A DNA stretch of 64,000 bases from Xestospongia muta. Its lineage: Eukaryota > Porifera > Demospongiae > Haplosclerida > Petrosiidae. The notes under the pieces were generated by a model. It worked only from the letters and a program-made list of their open reading frames with translations, was not told the origin of the DNA and did not search any database. Both the position numbers and the translations under genes were made by a program. Below, one piece after another: positions 1-12,029 of the stretch. The stretch covers positions 5,469,135 to 5,533,134 of the forward strand of contig OY848920.1 in the NCBI GenBank assembly GCA_963693285.1, given 5' to 3'. Every line of letters begins with the position of its first letter. Position 1 is the first letter of the stretch.

Positions 1-59
1 TACTTATAACCTCAAAAAAAACATCGTACTGATGATTTGATCCTAGGACCAAGAATTTG

Positions 60-2910
60 AGTAAAAATTTAGTTAAATTTCATTTGGTTTGAACCAATAT
101 ATTTAGTAATTTTTTTAGTCTTAGCTAGCATTATTATTATAGTCAATGTTTGTTTATTTTTAGTCAATATATAACATATTTTACTCCTTATTACAGTAGT
201 TTTCTTTAGCTTTGATATACCAAAACACATTTGTTTTACCCTCTATTCAATGAAAGAGACCATAGAAGAGTTGCTACACCCAGAGTCTGGCTATAAAAAG
301 GTGTTTTTTTGTTTTTTTTGAGCTCAAAGGTACTAGACAACGTGAAAATATTGTATGTATCATTAAATAGAAAACGTTATCCCTTTGATATTGTTTTTAC
401 TATGTTAAAATCTCCATACTGCCAATATAACAACTAGTGCTAGTACAAGCAAAGAAAGTTCTTAGGAATTATGCTTAACTGAATGCCTTTGTTTTTGGAG
501 AGATAGTGTTAAAGAATTAGTAAGGATGCTATACTGCCCAAGATGTCATGAAAAGCTATAGCAAATGAATCTATACCTTAAAGTAATGACTAAAATGACT
601 TTATTCAAAGGTTAGTTATACTCAACTGTACCATACATAATTCAGTCTGATGAATTGCAAGATGAACAAACCTTAGGAATGAGTATGTATACAATTAGAC
701 AAATTTAGAACATACCCTATCTATTTTGATAATGACCCCTTTCATTATAATTCAATTTTTCACTGCTTTCTCCAATAGCACAGTCAACATGTTATAGTCA
801 ACACCCAATGCATGGTTGCTCTGATAATTAAGTTACATTAATAAATTAGAATTTAATTTAATAAATTAGAAACAATAATGTGATAATATCTTGTGATAAT
901 TTATTATGTGACAACTAATCAAGTTTTATTTATTACTCAAGAAATGTGTACGCATTTTCTCTATTTTCTCAAAGGTGTTGATATTTGAATATCACCAACA
1001 TGACATCGTCTCTCTGAACTTTGTTTAACTGCAAAAGTCATACCTAGACCAGCCACATCCACTATTATGACAAAATAATCTTCTCAATCATAAACCTAGT
1101 CAATATTCATCCAACGATAAGAAAACATCTTGTCAATAACACAAATTTAGATAATTGTCTTACAATTGTACATGAAGCAATATACAGATCACTTAGTTTA
1201 AAATGTAACAGAACCTACAAAGGAAGCTTTAATTAATGACAGAAACTAAGGAAACAAATGCATATTAGCCAAAATAAGTAAATGTGAATGCACTTTAGCA
1301 GTTGGAGGGTTTACCAAATTTTATGAATTATGTCTTTATAGAGAATATGTATGACTACTTATCATCCTGTTAAGTTGCATAACCTTATGTATATGGTCTC
1401 AAAGGTCAGACTTATTACTGTATGACAAAAAAAAACATTTGATAGTATGAGTGTACTACAATATCCTGGAAATGTTAATTCAATAACAGGCTGACATATA
1501 GCTCATGTCATTCAACCTAATGTTTACATATTACACTCATACTATCTATTGTTTATGTTTGTCATACAGTAATAACTCTGACCTTTGAGACCATATACAT
1601 AAGGTTATATGCAACCTAACAGGATGAAAAGAAGTCATAAATGTTGTCTATAAAGAAATAGTTCATACAATTTGGTAAACTCTCTAACAGCTATTTTTGA
1701 CTTCATTGCTAGCTAATTATATTGTCCGTAAAATATCTTAGAAAGGTTAATACAATATAACAGGCTGACATAATAGCTTATGTAATACAACCTAATGCTT
1801 ATAGGCATTGGATATTATGATTAGCTAGCTATGTAGTCAAGAAATAGATTGACACAATAGCTGAACAATTAGCTGTCAGTCTAGAATTACTAACCTCCAT
1901 TTTGCATGTTTAGGTCCAAAACATTTAGTATTAGATTTAATCTTAGATAATATTATTATCTAGTCAATTTTAATATAGTTTTAGTTAGTATATAATGTAC
2001 TTTACTCCTTATTATGGTATTTTTAGTTTAAAATTTGGTATACCAAAAATATATTATTTTTTCTCTCTGTTTAATGAAAGGGGACCCTAAAAAAGTCGCT
2101 AGACCCATAGTTTGCCTATAAAAATAGTTGTTCCTATTTATATCTAGCTCAAGGCTACTAGACAATATGACTTATTGAATACAAACATTATGCCTTAATA
2201 TTCTTGTTATTACTCTGGGATGCTCATGCTGCTGTTCCTACTTTGAGCTTGTTTGAGATCTTTGTATTGCCTCTACAACATTAAATGAATCTTTGGAATA
2301 GATTTTACATACTTCTATAATATTTAACCATTGAACCTAACAAATTTTATAAGAAAGTGTGTACATTTTTTCTCTATATTTCATGACACTACTAATAAGT
2401 CAAAGTTGATTTGCTTAGAGAATAAATCAACTCTAGCATGCACTTTATCCACTTCTATCATCCATAATACCAACTTTTAATTGTAGGGTTTAACTCAACA
2501 TTAATCTTATGCAAAATATGAAGTGCACTACTCTGTATTACTTTTAAACTGCGCATCACTTAATTAAGAATGTAAGGAAAAATCTAGAAAGTAAGTTTTA
2601 ATTGATAACAGGAACTAAGAAGACAAAGTGCATATATATATTAAGTAAATTTGAATGCAATTATTGTACTTTAGAAGTTGAACAATTTACCAAATTGTGT
2701 GAATTATGTCTTTATAGACAACATTTACGGCTACTTATCATCCTGTTAGGTTGCATAACCTTATGTATATGGTCTCAAAGGTCAGAGTTATTACTGTATG
2801 ACAAACATAAACAATAGACAATATGAGTGCAATATGTAAACATTAGGTTGAATGACATAAGCTATATGTCAGCCTGTTATTGAATTAACCTTTCCAGAAT
2901 ATTGTAGGGA
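60..2910. repeat. Duplicated AT-rich intergenic block, two diverged copies
   Basis: No gene is seen. About 100-1460 and 1930-2910 are diverged direct copies. Shared landmarks include a TTTACTCCTTATTA stretch (about 181 and 2003), a CTATAAAAA stretch (about 291 and 2115) and TTATGTATATGGTCTCAAAG (about 1385 and 2761). The copies differ by indels, and a foldback element lies between them. The open frame at 2602-2817 falls in the copied block, has no recognisable domain and is not treated as a gene. Confidence 0.6.
1311..1680. repeat. Foldback (palindromic) element
   Basis: Two arms, about 1311-1456 and 1532-1680, are reverse complements. The left arm reads GGTCTCAAAGGTCAGACTTA and the right arm carries TAACTCTGACCTTTGAGACC. 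The loop is roughly 75 bp. The right arm is also the reverse complement of 2680-2830. This is the structure of a foldback MITE or of a local inverted duplication. No coding capacity is seen. Confidence 0.65.
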
Positions 2911-3792
2911 CATTATAATAGCTAGCTATGTAGTCAAGAAATAGGTTGACACCCTAGCACAAGAATTAGCTGTCATTCTAGGATTACCAACCTCCCTGTG
3001 CATGGGCCACTGCAATTTTGACTACTGCATAGTTTTATAAAATACCTTTTCAGGAATATAAGCTAATATTGTATTGAAACTAAATCCACAATTATCTAGT
3101 CACAATTAATTTTCTCTCTTGTAATATATACCCACCCATTTACACAGTTAGAATTTGCTAGGATTTAAAGTTAGGTATAATAATAATTATCATGTAATTT
3201 ATGTGGAAACAGCTTTGATATGATCATACTACTGTATATACAAAAATATTTAGCAATTTAACAAAATTAAATGCCATATATAGACTCCACAATTGAATGA
3301 GGTGTGTCTGCATGTATGTAGTAAGTGTACATAGCTGCTACTCATTATCCTTATATTCTTGTCCTTATCATTGTATACTACAAGTTGTAATATAGTTAGA
3401 TTGTGATTAATTAGTGTTATTACTCCATACACATTAACTTTTATATAAAACTTGCATATGTGAGTGTGATCTGTGGTCATGCAGTACTTCTCTAGAGTAA
3501 TGTTTGCCATTAGTTCAAGAAATGAGCTTTCGATTTATTGGATTATTGTTATTATAGACATAATACAATATTACATATGCACAAAAATAGTTGTCCAATT
3601 CCTGACATAAATTGTTTACTTTAACAAATTAATTTTAATAAAAAGAAACAATAGAATTAAAAAATAATATTTTAGTACTTTGTCATTTGTGAAGTAAAAA
3701 ACATTGATTATAATTTATACATATTAAGGGATCATCACGTAATGAATCATAGTAATAATTATATAGTTCATTAATTTATCCTGATAATTATT
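2911..3792. other. Intergenic, no gene seen
   Basis: A+T-rich sequence with only short frames without recognisable domains. The part from about 3560 to 3790 resembles DNA downstream of the other four-TM gene relics (near 11820 and 14650), so it is the 3' flank of the duplicated unit. Confidence 0.5.
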
Positions 3793-5110
3793 TCAATTAT
3801 TATAGTCTTTATAAGCTAAAGTGATAGTACAGATGAAACTTGTAACTGTTGTCAAAACAGCAAAGCATACAAACACCTATATGGTATACAAAATAATACA
3901 TTATTATAAACTCAATTCAAATGATATTACAGTTAATATTTAAAAAGACAAAAGAAATAAAATTTTATTCCAATAATTATGCCAGGTCTATATAACAACC
4001 ATCTGCTCACTTGGACTGTACATTGAGTCAATTAATATCTTGGTTCAATTATTATACAATACTAATACAGCAAATACATGGAACAATATGAAATTCTTAA
4101 CTTTTCCTATGTACAGTTCATAGTAAATGTAATAAGTCTCTTGTGTACAAACCATCAAAAAAACATTTTGCTCTAAAAATAACTTTATCACTTGTTAGGG
4201 TGCATGGTATCTATATTTTGCTCATATTATGTATATTCTATCTAATTGATACAGTGCAATTATCACATGAACTATTATTATTATGCATTACAAATTTTAA
4301 AAATATAAATATACTTACTGTGGATGCAGTTACTTGTATACAAACACATAAAGTGTAATTACTGGTTGTGTCTTTTTGAAAAACAAAGTAAACAAAAACT
4401 TTAACTTCAATGTAACATTTATTATCATTCATAAAATATATTCATCTGTCATGCATGAATAGCAGGGGTCATATGTACACATTATGACATTTATTTTTAG
4501 TTTAGTAAGCGATATTATGGAAAAAGGCCGGAAAAAAAAACAATTGCAATGTTCTAAATTAGTTTCAACCTGCACATATCATATTATTAAAATCTCAGTC
4601 TATGATATACACTCAGCTAGGGATAAAATTATACTGTGTTTTAAAACTTACAATGAATTACAGGTAATTCCCCATCCACTACAGAGAATTGTACAGCACC
4701 AGATACAACAACTACAGACACTTTAGTAAGAGCATAATTTCTGTGCATGCGAACCACAATTTTAAGAGAATATCTCTATCACTAAATAATAAAAGTTCAT
4801 ACAACATTAGGAAATTTGTATGCATAATATATATGACTTACTATTTAATGTTAGAGTTTATCCTCACTATAATAATACCAATCACTAACAGAAAACCCCA
4901 CCAGCCAAAGCTTTGTCAAAGATTGAAAATATACACGGATTAATGTGAATAACGCTGACATATAAAAAAACATCCAGTGTGTCCTCTAAGTTTGTTGGCA
5001 CAAAAATAGGCATCTACAGAAAGACTTGCTACTATGACAAGAAAGCCAACAGTCATGACATGAAGACATATCGTAACTATTCGCAATATAACAGTTATTT
5101 TCTCTGCCAT
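3793..5110 (-). pseudogene. Broken four-TM membrane protein gene (copy A)
   Basis: This is a relic of the four-exon gene that is intact at 17408-19215 and 52611-53404. Exon 4 (3793-3876) is still open, starts after a TATAG acceptor and encodes a hydrophobic segment ending in LAYKDYNN. The end of exon 2 (near 4652) keeps GWGITC followed by a GTAAGT donor. Exon 3 (about 4313-4375) keeps its donor and the VTAST end, but its acceptor no longer fits the phase. Exon 1 (4842-5110) begins MAEKITV and stops early in the first extracellular loop; the rest of the exon continues in another frame. The gene appears dead through at least one frameshift and a bad splice site. A few sequencing errors are an alternative explanation. 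Confidence 0.65.
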
Positions 5111-5300
5111 AGTGTTACGAGAAAGGGGTCTCAGTTAACAGTATTCAATCCAACCAAGCAATTACTGGAGTTAGACATTTTAAAACCGGAAGACTTATGA
5201 CTTACTGTAATTGATGTGGCACTCATTGGCTGAACGCCTGTGGTTAGCACTAACAAAGCTGCTCCGAGATATTTCGTGCTGGGCTTAATTGGGTATGTTT
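5111..5300 (-). promoter_or_regulatory. Conserved 5' flank of four-TM gene copies
   Basis: About 190 bp upstream of the relic's start codon resembles 9013-9210 and 14112-14310. The shared stretches include CAGTATTCAAT/CAGCATTCAAT, ACCAAG and CTCCTGTGGTTAGCAC-like sequence. It is probably the old promoter and 5' UTR of this gene family. No specific factor site is claimed. Confidence 0.4.
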
Positions 5301-5457
5301 TAGAGATAGATCCTTCTGGCTGTCTACTTTGTAGTTCACCATGTCCTCTGTCATATGGCAGGATGATGAAGTAACTTCATCTCAGTACTACAGATTACTG
5401 GAACAAAGGTTCCAGACATCAGGACTTGTTAAGCTAGGTAGATTTATGGTAAATAAA

Positions 5458-5660
5458 ATGAAATATTGATAAATGTGACCATGCACACCTTCTAGAATGT
5501 TAATAAATTTTCTTGCAATGCTACCTAGCAACATCATAGCTAGGCCTAAGCTGGCATAGCATTTATAAATAACTTAAAAACTGCAGCGAGGTTCGACACT
5601 TTAGTGCCTTTCATTAACATTCTAGAAGGTGTGGTCATCTTTATCAATATTTCATATACA
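5458..5660. repeat. Small foldback element
   Basis: ATGAAATATTGATAAA near 5458 and CACCTTCTAGAATGTTAA near 5486 recur as the reverse complement near 5614-5660, giving arms of about 45 bp around a loop of about 110 bp. Sequence beyond the right arm (5640-5770) is similar to the 320-bp repeats at 30427-31065, so this is one member of a dispersed repeat family. Confidence 0.6.
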
Positions 5661-5850
5661 AAATTTATTGTAATTTGAAGATGAAACGTTCTTTGAAAAC
5701 GTCCGGTAGTACAAATATAAGTCAATATATTTTCTATTAGTAGCATCACTGTTGCATAATTAATCATACGTAACACTTATACAAACATATAGACTAAACA
5801 CCAGAAAATAAAACATTACATTTACACATTATGCAGTCTTGTTATAAGTA

Positions 5851-7200
5851 CTACATGTATTTTGCTCCAGCTTTCATAAGACTACTAATAATACTAGCTT
5901 GTATAATATTAGTATACTCAGAGAAAAAATCAACACTTATGATGTTAGCTTTCTCACACCATTTTGATCCTCCATAATACCATCGGGTTATTGTAGGGTA
6001 TAATTTAATGGCGATTATACGTGGTGTATTAACTGCACTATTAACTGTAAATGAGCATGTAGCCCACATACCAGAATGAATGTCAGCCATATCTTTTTTT
6101 ATATCATTATAAAGTTCATTTATTGTGTTAGCATTTTGGTACCAACTTTGTGCTACTCCTGGCCACATATAACTGTCTGAATTATTAGTATTCCAGGCTA
6201 CAACTACTCGATTCTTTCCAATTGAAGGCCATATATCTTTAAGGGGTTTGTCTTTTCCTTGACTAACATGTAAATAGTAGCCACTAAGATAAAATTTTAT
6301 TTGACTTTTGAGCTTATCATAGTCAAAGCTTTCTTTTCCAAGATTTATAAAACGATGAAAGTCCAGTACTACAATTTCTTTACTAGTGGAGTCAATGAAA
6401 TCAGTGACTTCTTTTAAAGCTTCTTTCAGAGTATAATTTGTCCGAAATACATCATGTACAATAACATAATCACCTGGTTTATTCTGTCCTATTCTTAGAT
6501 CCAAGGCTCTTATTCCTCTGTTTAATTGAGCATTAAGGCTTAAATCTTGTGTCTTAGTCCAAGGCTTAGCAAAAATATTAAGTGGATGGTATGTTCCTGC
6601 GTCATGAGTTCCAGGTAGAGTCATTTCTGTTAATGTAAGCCTGCCTAATGTATTACCATACCAGTCCATCCATTGGCTGTCAATGAAAGTTTTTGGAAGG
6701 GATATTGCATCAGTTTGGTTGACAATAGAGCTTGTATCAGGTTCAATTGTATTAACAGTGGTCTTAAGTCCTTTTTCTAATACAAGAATTGAAAGGTAGC
6801 CATTATTTATCCACCCAAGTTGACCTTGAGAAAATGAGGGAAACACTTCATACTTTATTATATCTAATGTCTTCCAATTCACTTTAACACCACATTGACA
6901 GTTGCTGTAAGGCCAACAAATCTGTATTTCAAACTCCTCATCCGCTCCATCTAGTTGGAATGTAACATTACCAGATTGATGGATATCTGTTCCATACTCA
7001 ATGTAGAATCTCTTCATTGTCTGAGGAGGTATATCAGAAAAGTTCCAAGTTACCATTTTATAGTTTTGTAGACTAGTCATCTTGAAAAGTCTTGAACTAG
7101 CATTAATGATCCACAGGTATCCTCCATTTGTTGTTTTAGCCGCTTCATTAACAAGGAACAAACTAGACAGTATTAAAGTTATAATCCTACAAGCAGACAT
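5851..7200 (-). CDS. Secreted PI-PLC X-domain protein, copy 1
   Basis: Intronless, 449 residues. A hydrophobic N-terminus (residues 5-20) looks like a signal peptide, so the protein is probably secreted. Residues about 25-145 form a beta-rich domain starting GGYLWIINASSRLF that I cannot assign. Residues about 175-440 are a PI-PLC X domain like the bacterial and small eukaryotic single-domain enzymes. LPGTHDAGTYHP carries His199 and Asp200, RALDLRIG carries Asp234 and Arg236, and IVHD carries His249, matching the general acid/base and inositol-binding positions. Asp424 in SVDFF is a possible last catalytic Asp. No EF-hand, Y or C2 domain is present, so this is not a classical signalling PLC. 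The likely activity is cleavage of phosphatidylinositol or GPI anchors by intramolecular phosphotransfer. The three copies are nearly identical over long stretches, which implies recent duplication or gene conversion. Confidence 0.9.
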   Translation of the reverse strand: MSACRIITLILSSLFLVNEAAKTTNGGYLWIINASSRLFKMTSLQNYKMVTWNFSDIPPQTMKRFYIEYGTDIHQSGNVTFQLDGADEEFEIQICWPYSNCQCGVKVNWKTLDIIKYEVFPSFSQGQLGWINNGYLSILVLEKGLKTTVNTIEPDTSSIVNQTDAISLPKTFIDSQWMDWYGNTLGRLTLTEMTLPGTHDAGTYHPLNIFAKPWTKTQDLSLNAQLNRGIRALDLRIGQNKPGDYVIVHDVFRTNYTLKEALKEVTDFIDSTSKEIVVLDFHRFINLGKESFDYDKLKSQIKFYLSGYYLHVSQGKDKPLKDIWPSIGKNRVVVAWNTNNSDSYMWPGVAQSWYQNANTINELYNDIKKDMADIHSGMWATCSFTVNSAVNTPRIIAIKLYPTITRWYYGGSKWCEKANIISVDFFSEYTNIIQASIISSLMKAGAKYM

Positions 7201-7469
7201 GTCTTCTCAATACCTCACTCACTAGCACAAATAACTTACATACATGCAATTTGTCTGTACATGAATACATGTACATGCATTGTACATGTGCAAGACTTGT
7301 GCACACTGTAATAGCAATCACCTGATTATCTAAGGAAGCCATAAACATTTTGTCAACACTTACCATGATAAGATTGAGGTCACATATATCTAAAAGGTTA
7401 AGTTTAGATTTGATCTGTTTGACCACAGCACATAATCTTACAGTATGCATTGCCTGCCATATGTATAGC

Positions 7470-7600
7470 CTTTTTAAGTATTAATATAAATCTCCATGAT
7501 TCATTGACTAGTGTGGTGGAACTGCCAACACAACTTAGGTTAAGATAAATATATCTACTTTGCCACTTACAACAGATTGAATTATCTAGTCACACTGAGC
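7470..7600 (-). promoter_or_regulatory. Conserved upstream block of PI-PLC copy 1
   Basis: A block about 270-400 bp before the start codon is shared with copies 2 and 3. It contains a TATA-like ATTTATA on the minus strand and a plus-strand GTGTGGTGGAACTGCCAACA that matches GTGTGGGTGGGGCTGCCAAC at copy 2. Conservation while the surrounding DNA drifts suggests a core promoter. Confidence 0.4.
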
Positions 7601-8734
7601 GTTCTTCATACTTATCATTAAAGATATTATTGCTTAATATAATTATATGTATATATGCTGAAAAAAATTGACATGGCTGTCCTGTGCTATTGCACTATTA
7701 TATATGGTGTCAAATTATTAGAATATTGATTAACATGTCATCTAAACACCTACCTGCAGTTATCAAGTCTTTCCATAGCTAGTAAAACTTTAGGTAACTA
7801 TATTGAAAGCATTTTATTTCTAAACGTAAGTCCAGTTTCTACTACTTTAATACATATCATTACTTTGGAATGTTCTTCCACTATTAAATTTGGATTTTCC
7901 CATTTACATTGTCCAAGTGAATGTGCCAAATCAAGCAAATCAATTAGTCTAACCTAAGTTTCAATTTAATTTTCATTCCTCCAATCCCTGCATATTTTAC
8001 TTTGTATGCTCTTGCGACATCTTTTGTTTGATTTTATAGACCAATTTTAATAAAATCTCTAACTAATTCTTTTTGTATATTGATTATATTTCTTGTTTCA
8101 GACAATCATGTCATTACTCAGTGCAGGCACTTTTCATACTGCAAAGCACTAATAATTATTATTAATATTATTATTGCCTTATAGTACTTAATACTATAAC
8201 GACAGCTTGTAAAATAATAGAAACAAATTTGATAATTTTAGAAAATTAAAAAAATATGTATAGATGTAGGGATGGGAATACCAAAAATGAAAGAAAAGAT
8301 TGAGGTGAATGTACAAACCCATTATAATTAATGAAGTTCTCCAAACCTAAGAAAGGATTGTTAGATAATGTATATAATAAATAGCATGCTTTAAATATAT
8401 ACTTACTGAAATTTCATGAAAGCTTAAGCAAAACAATTAAGATTATCTTTAAAAAAGTAGATAAACAAGTATTTAAAATATGGATGTGGGATACAAAAGA
8501 ACAGAAACAAAGTAGGCCTGATACTTTGTGAACACAAATCCATACAAAGTCACTACATAAGTAGGCTATTGCATATCTTCTTATCTCCATAATAGTTACA
8601 AAGCTATTTGTGTATAATAGGGACTTTACATCATGGATATGTGTGTGCAATATGTTTCTCTTTAATGTTACCATCCCAATGACTTTAATTCTTTTATTAC
8701 TTAGTGACAACATTAGGACATTTGTATAACTTAC
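7601..8734. other. Intergenic spacer within the array
   Basis: No gene is seen. About 7750-7860 is similar to 16855-16970, so the upstream flanks of PI-PLC copies 1 and 3 come from the same duplicated segment. The short open frames here have no recognisable domain. Confidence 0.5.
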
Positions 8735-9012
8735 TCTTTAATGTTAGAGCATATCTTGACTGAAACAATACCGATTAGTAACAAAAAACCTCCTCCAGCC
8801 AAAGCTTCACCATAGATTGAAAATATACATGGAACATTACTAGGATGAACATAACATGGACCTGACATATAATAAACATACGGTCCATCCTATCATTTTG
8901 TTGAAATGATGATAAGCACTGCCAAAAATAGTTGATACTATGCTAAAAAAACAAACAGTTATGGCATATAGGTAAGCATAACTAACTGAAATATTTTTGT
9001 TTTGTCTACCAT
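8735..9012 (-). pseudogene. Four-TM gene exon 1 relic (copy 2)
   Basis: Only exon 1 is found. It keeps a GTAAGT donor after an SNIKE-like end, as in the intact plus-strand gene, whose exon ends SIIKE. The first TM (YAITVCFFSIVSTIFGSA) and the second TM (YGEALAGGGFLLLIGIVSV) lie in different frames, and the apparent start codon is in a third frame. At least two indels have therefore broken it. Exons 2-4 are absent between here and PI-PLC copy 1. Confidence 0.65.
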
Positions 9013-9980
9013 AGCTTGTCGACACAGAGCTCTTATCAGTCAACAGCATTCAATTGGACCAAGAAAATAACAGAAGTTAGGTCTTTTAAAACAGGAAATC
9101 TTATAGAGTTATTGTTGATGTGTAGTGCTACAGTTAATGTCACACGCATTGTATACCTAACCAAATTGAAACTCCTGTGGTTAGCACAGACAAGGCAGCT
9201 AACAGATTATGTGCATCTAGGCTTAGGCATGTTTAAAAACAACTCCTAGATGCATGCTACCTATTTAGTTTGTATTTCATCAAGCCCTCTGTAACAACAA
9301 AAGGACATAACTTCATCTAACCAGTGCTAGTCTACTGCAACCAGAGTCTACATGTTATGAACACGGCACTATATAACATTAGTCTCAAAATAGTAACAGT
9401 TGGTAATGAAAATAGTAAAAGGCAGTAATTATCACATCAAATAGAACATATCCTACTCTATATTTACAAATATTATTCATTATATTTTGATATTGGTCAT
9501 GTATATATTTTTAAAAATCCCTCAAAATACGTTTATTGCATATGTCCCACCTAATAATTTAAAATAATATTGACTGTAATTAAATATCTATCAATTTTGT
9601 TTCTCCAATTATAAATACTGTTCATTGTAGAATAGTTTACCACTAGAATTTAAAATTAATTAACGGTGCCAGTCGTTTTCATTATTGATCTAAATTAAAT
9701 GTTTTTCACCATAATAATTATTGTCATGTTTTTCTACCATATAGCTGGTTTAATTCACTTTTTAAAAATAATTATATTGTACAGCCATGTGTTTGTGATT
9801 TTTTTTAAAAAAACCTGTTTATGTCTGTAAACTAGACCCAGGGAATAGTAAATTTTTTGAAATCACAAAATTAATCATTAAATCTTGCATTATTTATTAA
9901 AAATAATGTCTGTGTGTTTCTTAATACATTTACTTTAATGTGGTATGTACTTTCCTACAACATAGTTACAAGTAATAATA
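9013..9980. other. 5' flank of exon relic and intergenic DNA
   Basis: 9013-9290 is nearly the same as 14112-14400, the duplicated 5' flank of the four-TM family. The open frame inside it reads through in both copies but shows no domain. The remainder to 9980 is A+T-rich without visible genes and forms the 3' side of PI-PLC copy 2. Confidence 0.5.
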
Positions 9981-11330
9981 CTATGTGTATTTTGCTCCAG
10001 CTTTCATAAGACTACTAATAATACTAGCTTGTATTATATTAGTATACTCAGAGAAGAAATCAACACTTATGATGTTAGCTTTCTCGCACCATTTTGATCC
10101 TCCATAATACCATCGGGTTATTGTAGGATATAACTTAACAGCATTCTCATGTGGTGTATCAAGTGCACGACTAGCTGTAAATGAGCATGTAGCCCACATA
10201 CCAGAATGAATGTCAGCCATATCTTTTTCAATATCATCATAAAGTTCGTTTATTGTCTTAGCATGTTGGTACCAACTTTGTGCCACTCCTGGCCACATAT
10301 AGCTATCTGAATTATTAGTGTTCCAGGCTACAACTACTCTATCCTTTCCAGTTGATGCCCATATATTTTTAAGGGGTTTGTCTTTTCCTTGACTAACGTG
10401 TAAGTAGTAGCCACTAAGATAAGATTTTATTTGACTTTTGAGCTGATCATAGTCAAAGCTTCCTTCTCCAAGATTTTTAAAACGATGAAAATCCAGTACT
10501 ACAATTTCTTTACTAGTAGAGTCAATGAAATCAGTGACTTCTTTTAAAGCTTCTTTCAGAGTATAATTTGTACGAAATATAGTATGTACAATAACATAAT
10601 CACCTGGTTTTTTCTGTCCTATTCTTAGATCCAAGGCTCTTATTCCTCTGTTTAATTGAGCATTAAGGCTTAAATCTTGTGTCTTAATCCAAGGCTTAGC
10701 AAAAATATCAAGTGGATGGTATGTTCCTGAGTCATGTGTTCCTGGTAGAGTCATTTCTGTTAATGTAAGCCTGCCTAATGTATTGCTGTAAAAGCCCATC
10801 CATTGCTTGTCAATGAAGGTTTTTGGAATAGTAATTGAATCAGTTGGATTGACAATAGAGCTTGTGTCAGGTTCAATTGTATTAACAGTGGTCTTAAGTC
10901 CTTTTTCTAATACAAGAATTGAAATGTAGCCATTTTCTATCCATCCAAGTGAGCCTCGAAGTAATGGAGGGAATAGTTCATACTTTATTATATCTAATGT
11001 CTTCCAATTCACTTTAACACCACATTGACTGTTGCTGTAAGGCCAACAAATTTGTATTTCAAACTCATTATCCTCTCCATCTACTTGGAATGTAACATTA
11101 CCAGATTGATGGATATCTGTTCCATACTCAATGTAGAATCTCTTCATTGTCTGAGGAAGTATATCAGAAAAGTTCCAAGTTACCATTTTATAGTTTTGTA
11201 AACTAGTCATCTTGAAAAGTCTTGAACTAGCATTAATGATCCACAGGTATCCTCCATTTGTTGTTCTAATCGCTTCATTAACAAGAAACAGACTAAACAG
11301 TATGAAAATTATAATCCTACAAGCAGACAT
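9981..11330 (-). CDS. Secreted PI-PLC X-domain protein, copy 2
   Basis: Intronless, 449 residues, colinear with copy 1. The signal peptide, the unassigned beta-rich N-terminal domain and the X domain are all present. The catalytic set His199/Asp200 (LPGTHDSGTYHP), Asp234/Arg236 and His249 is intact; the residue after His249 is Thr (IVHTIF) where copies 1 and 3 have Asp. The second cysteine near residue 101 (SNCQCG in copy 1) is Ser here, so the cysteine pattern of the N-terminal domain differs between paralogues. Differences cluster around residues 120-135, 160-185 and 385-400. That pattern would fit surface loops evolving faster than the catalytic core. Expected to act outside the cell on inositol phospholipids or GPI anchors. 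Confidence 0.9.
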   Translation of the reverse strand: MSACRIIIFILFSLFLVNEAIRTTNGGYLWIINASSRLFKMTSLQNYKMVTWNFSDILPQTMKRFYIEYGTDIHQSGNVTFQVDGEDNEFEIQICWPYSNSQCGVKVNWKTLDIIKYELFPPLLRGSLGWIENGYISILVLEKGLKTTVNTIEPDTSSIVNPTDSITIPKTFIDKQWMGFYSNTLGRLTLTEMTLPGTHDSGTYHPLDIFAKPWIKTQDLSLNAQLNRGIRALDLRIGQKKPGDYVIVHTIFRTNYTLKEALKEVTDFIDSTSKEIVVLDFHRFKNLGEGSFDYDQLKSQIKSYLSGYYLHVSQGKDKPLKNIWASTGKDRVVVAWNTNNSDSYMWPGVAQSWYQHAKTINELYDDIEKDMADIHSGMWATCSFTASRALDTPHENAVKLYPTITRWYYGGSKWCEKANIISVDFFSEYTNIIQASIISSLMKAGAKYT

Positions 11331-11569
11331 GTCTTCTCAGTACCTCACGTTTAGCACAAATAACACACATACATCAGTCTGTCTATACATACATGAAAAG
11401 ATACATATGTACATACATACAATGTACATGTGCATGCCAAACCCACTATAATAACAATCACATGATGATCTAAAGGAAACCATAAACATCATTTTGTCAA
11501 CACTTACCATGTTAAGACTGAAAGTTATGTTTTGATCTGATCAGTTTGATCACACCACATGTTCTTATG

Positions 11570-11840
11570 CTTGATATGTGTATAGCATGGAACTTGTCAA
11601 TTTTTAGGTACTATATAAATTTCTATGGCTCATTTACTCGTGTGGGTGGGGCTGCCAACACAACTATGGTGAAGACAATTATAGGTAGTTTGCCACTTGC
11701 AGCAGATTGAATAATTGAGTTATAATCTTCACGATTATCATTAAGAACATTACTGTGTAATATGATGATGCTGAAGAAACTTGACATGGCTCTGCTATTA
11801 CACTATTATGTATTTTGTTTGTTATTTTACACATTAAATT
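11570..11840 (-). promoter_or_regulatory. Conserved upstream block of PI-PLC copy 2
   Basis: About 270 bp that is near-identical to 14415-14690 and partly matches the blocks upstream of copies 1 and 3. It contains TATATAAATTT (plus strand) and GTGTGGGTGGGGCTGCCAAC. It is probably promoter and 5' flank. Confidence 0.45.
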
Positions 11841-12029
11841 AAATTTTTAAATGCACACAAAATGTCTATCCAATTCCTACTGACATAAATTGTAAGAAAA
11901 TAAATTTTAATAAAAGTAAAAGATACATTTGAAACAACTTAGTAATTTGTCATTAGCAAAGCATGAAATTAATGCATATATTTTTGAATCAAAATACAAT
12001 GCATATCTAATGGTTATTACGAGTACTTT

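Noticed and set aside
9016..9249. 77-codon frame also present at 14115-14348
   Set aside because: Duplicated 5' flank of dead four-TM genes; no ATG-supported gene structure and no domain.
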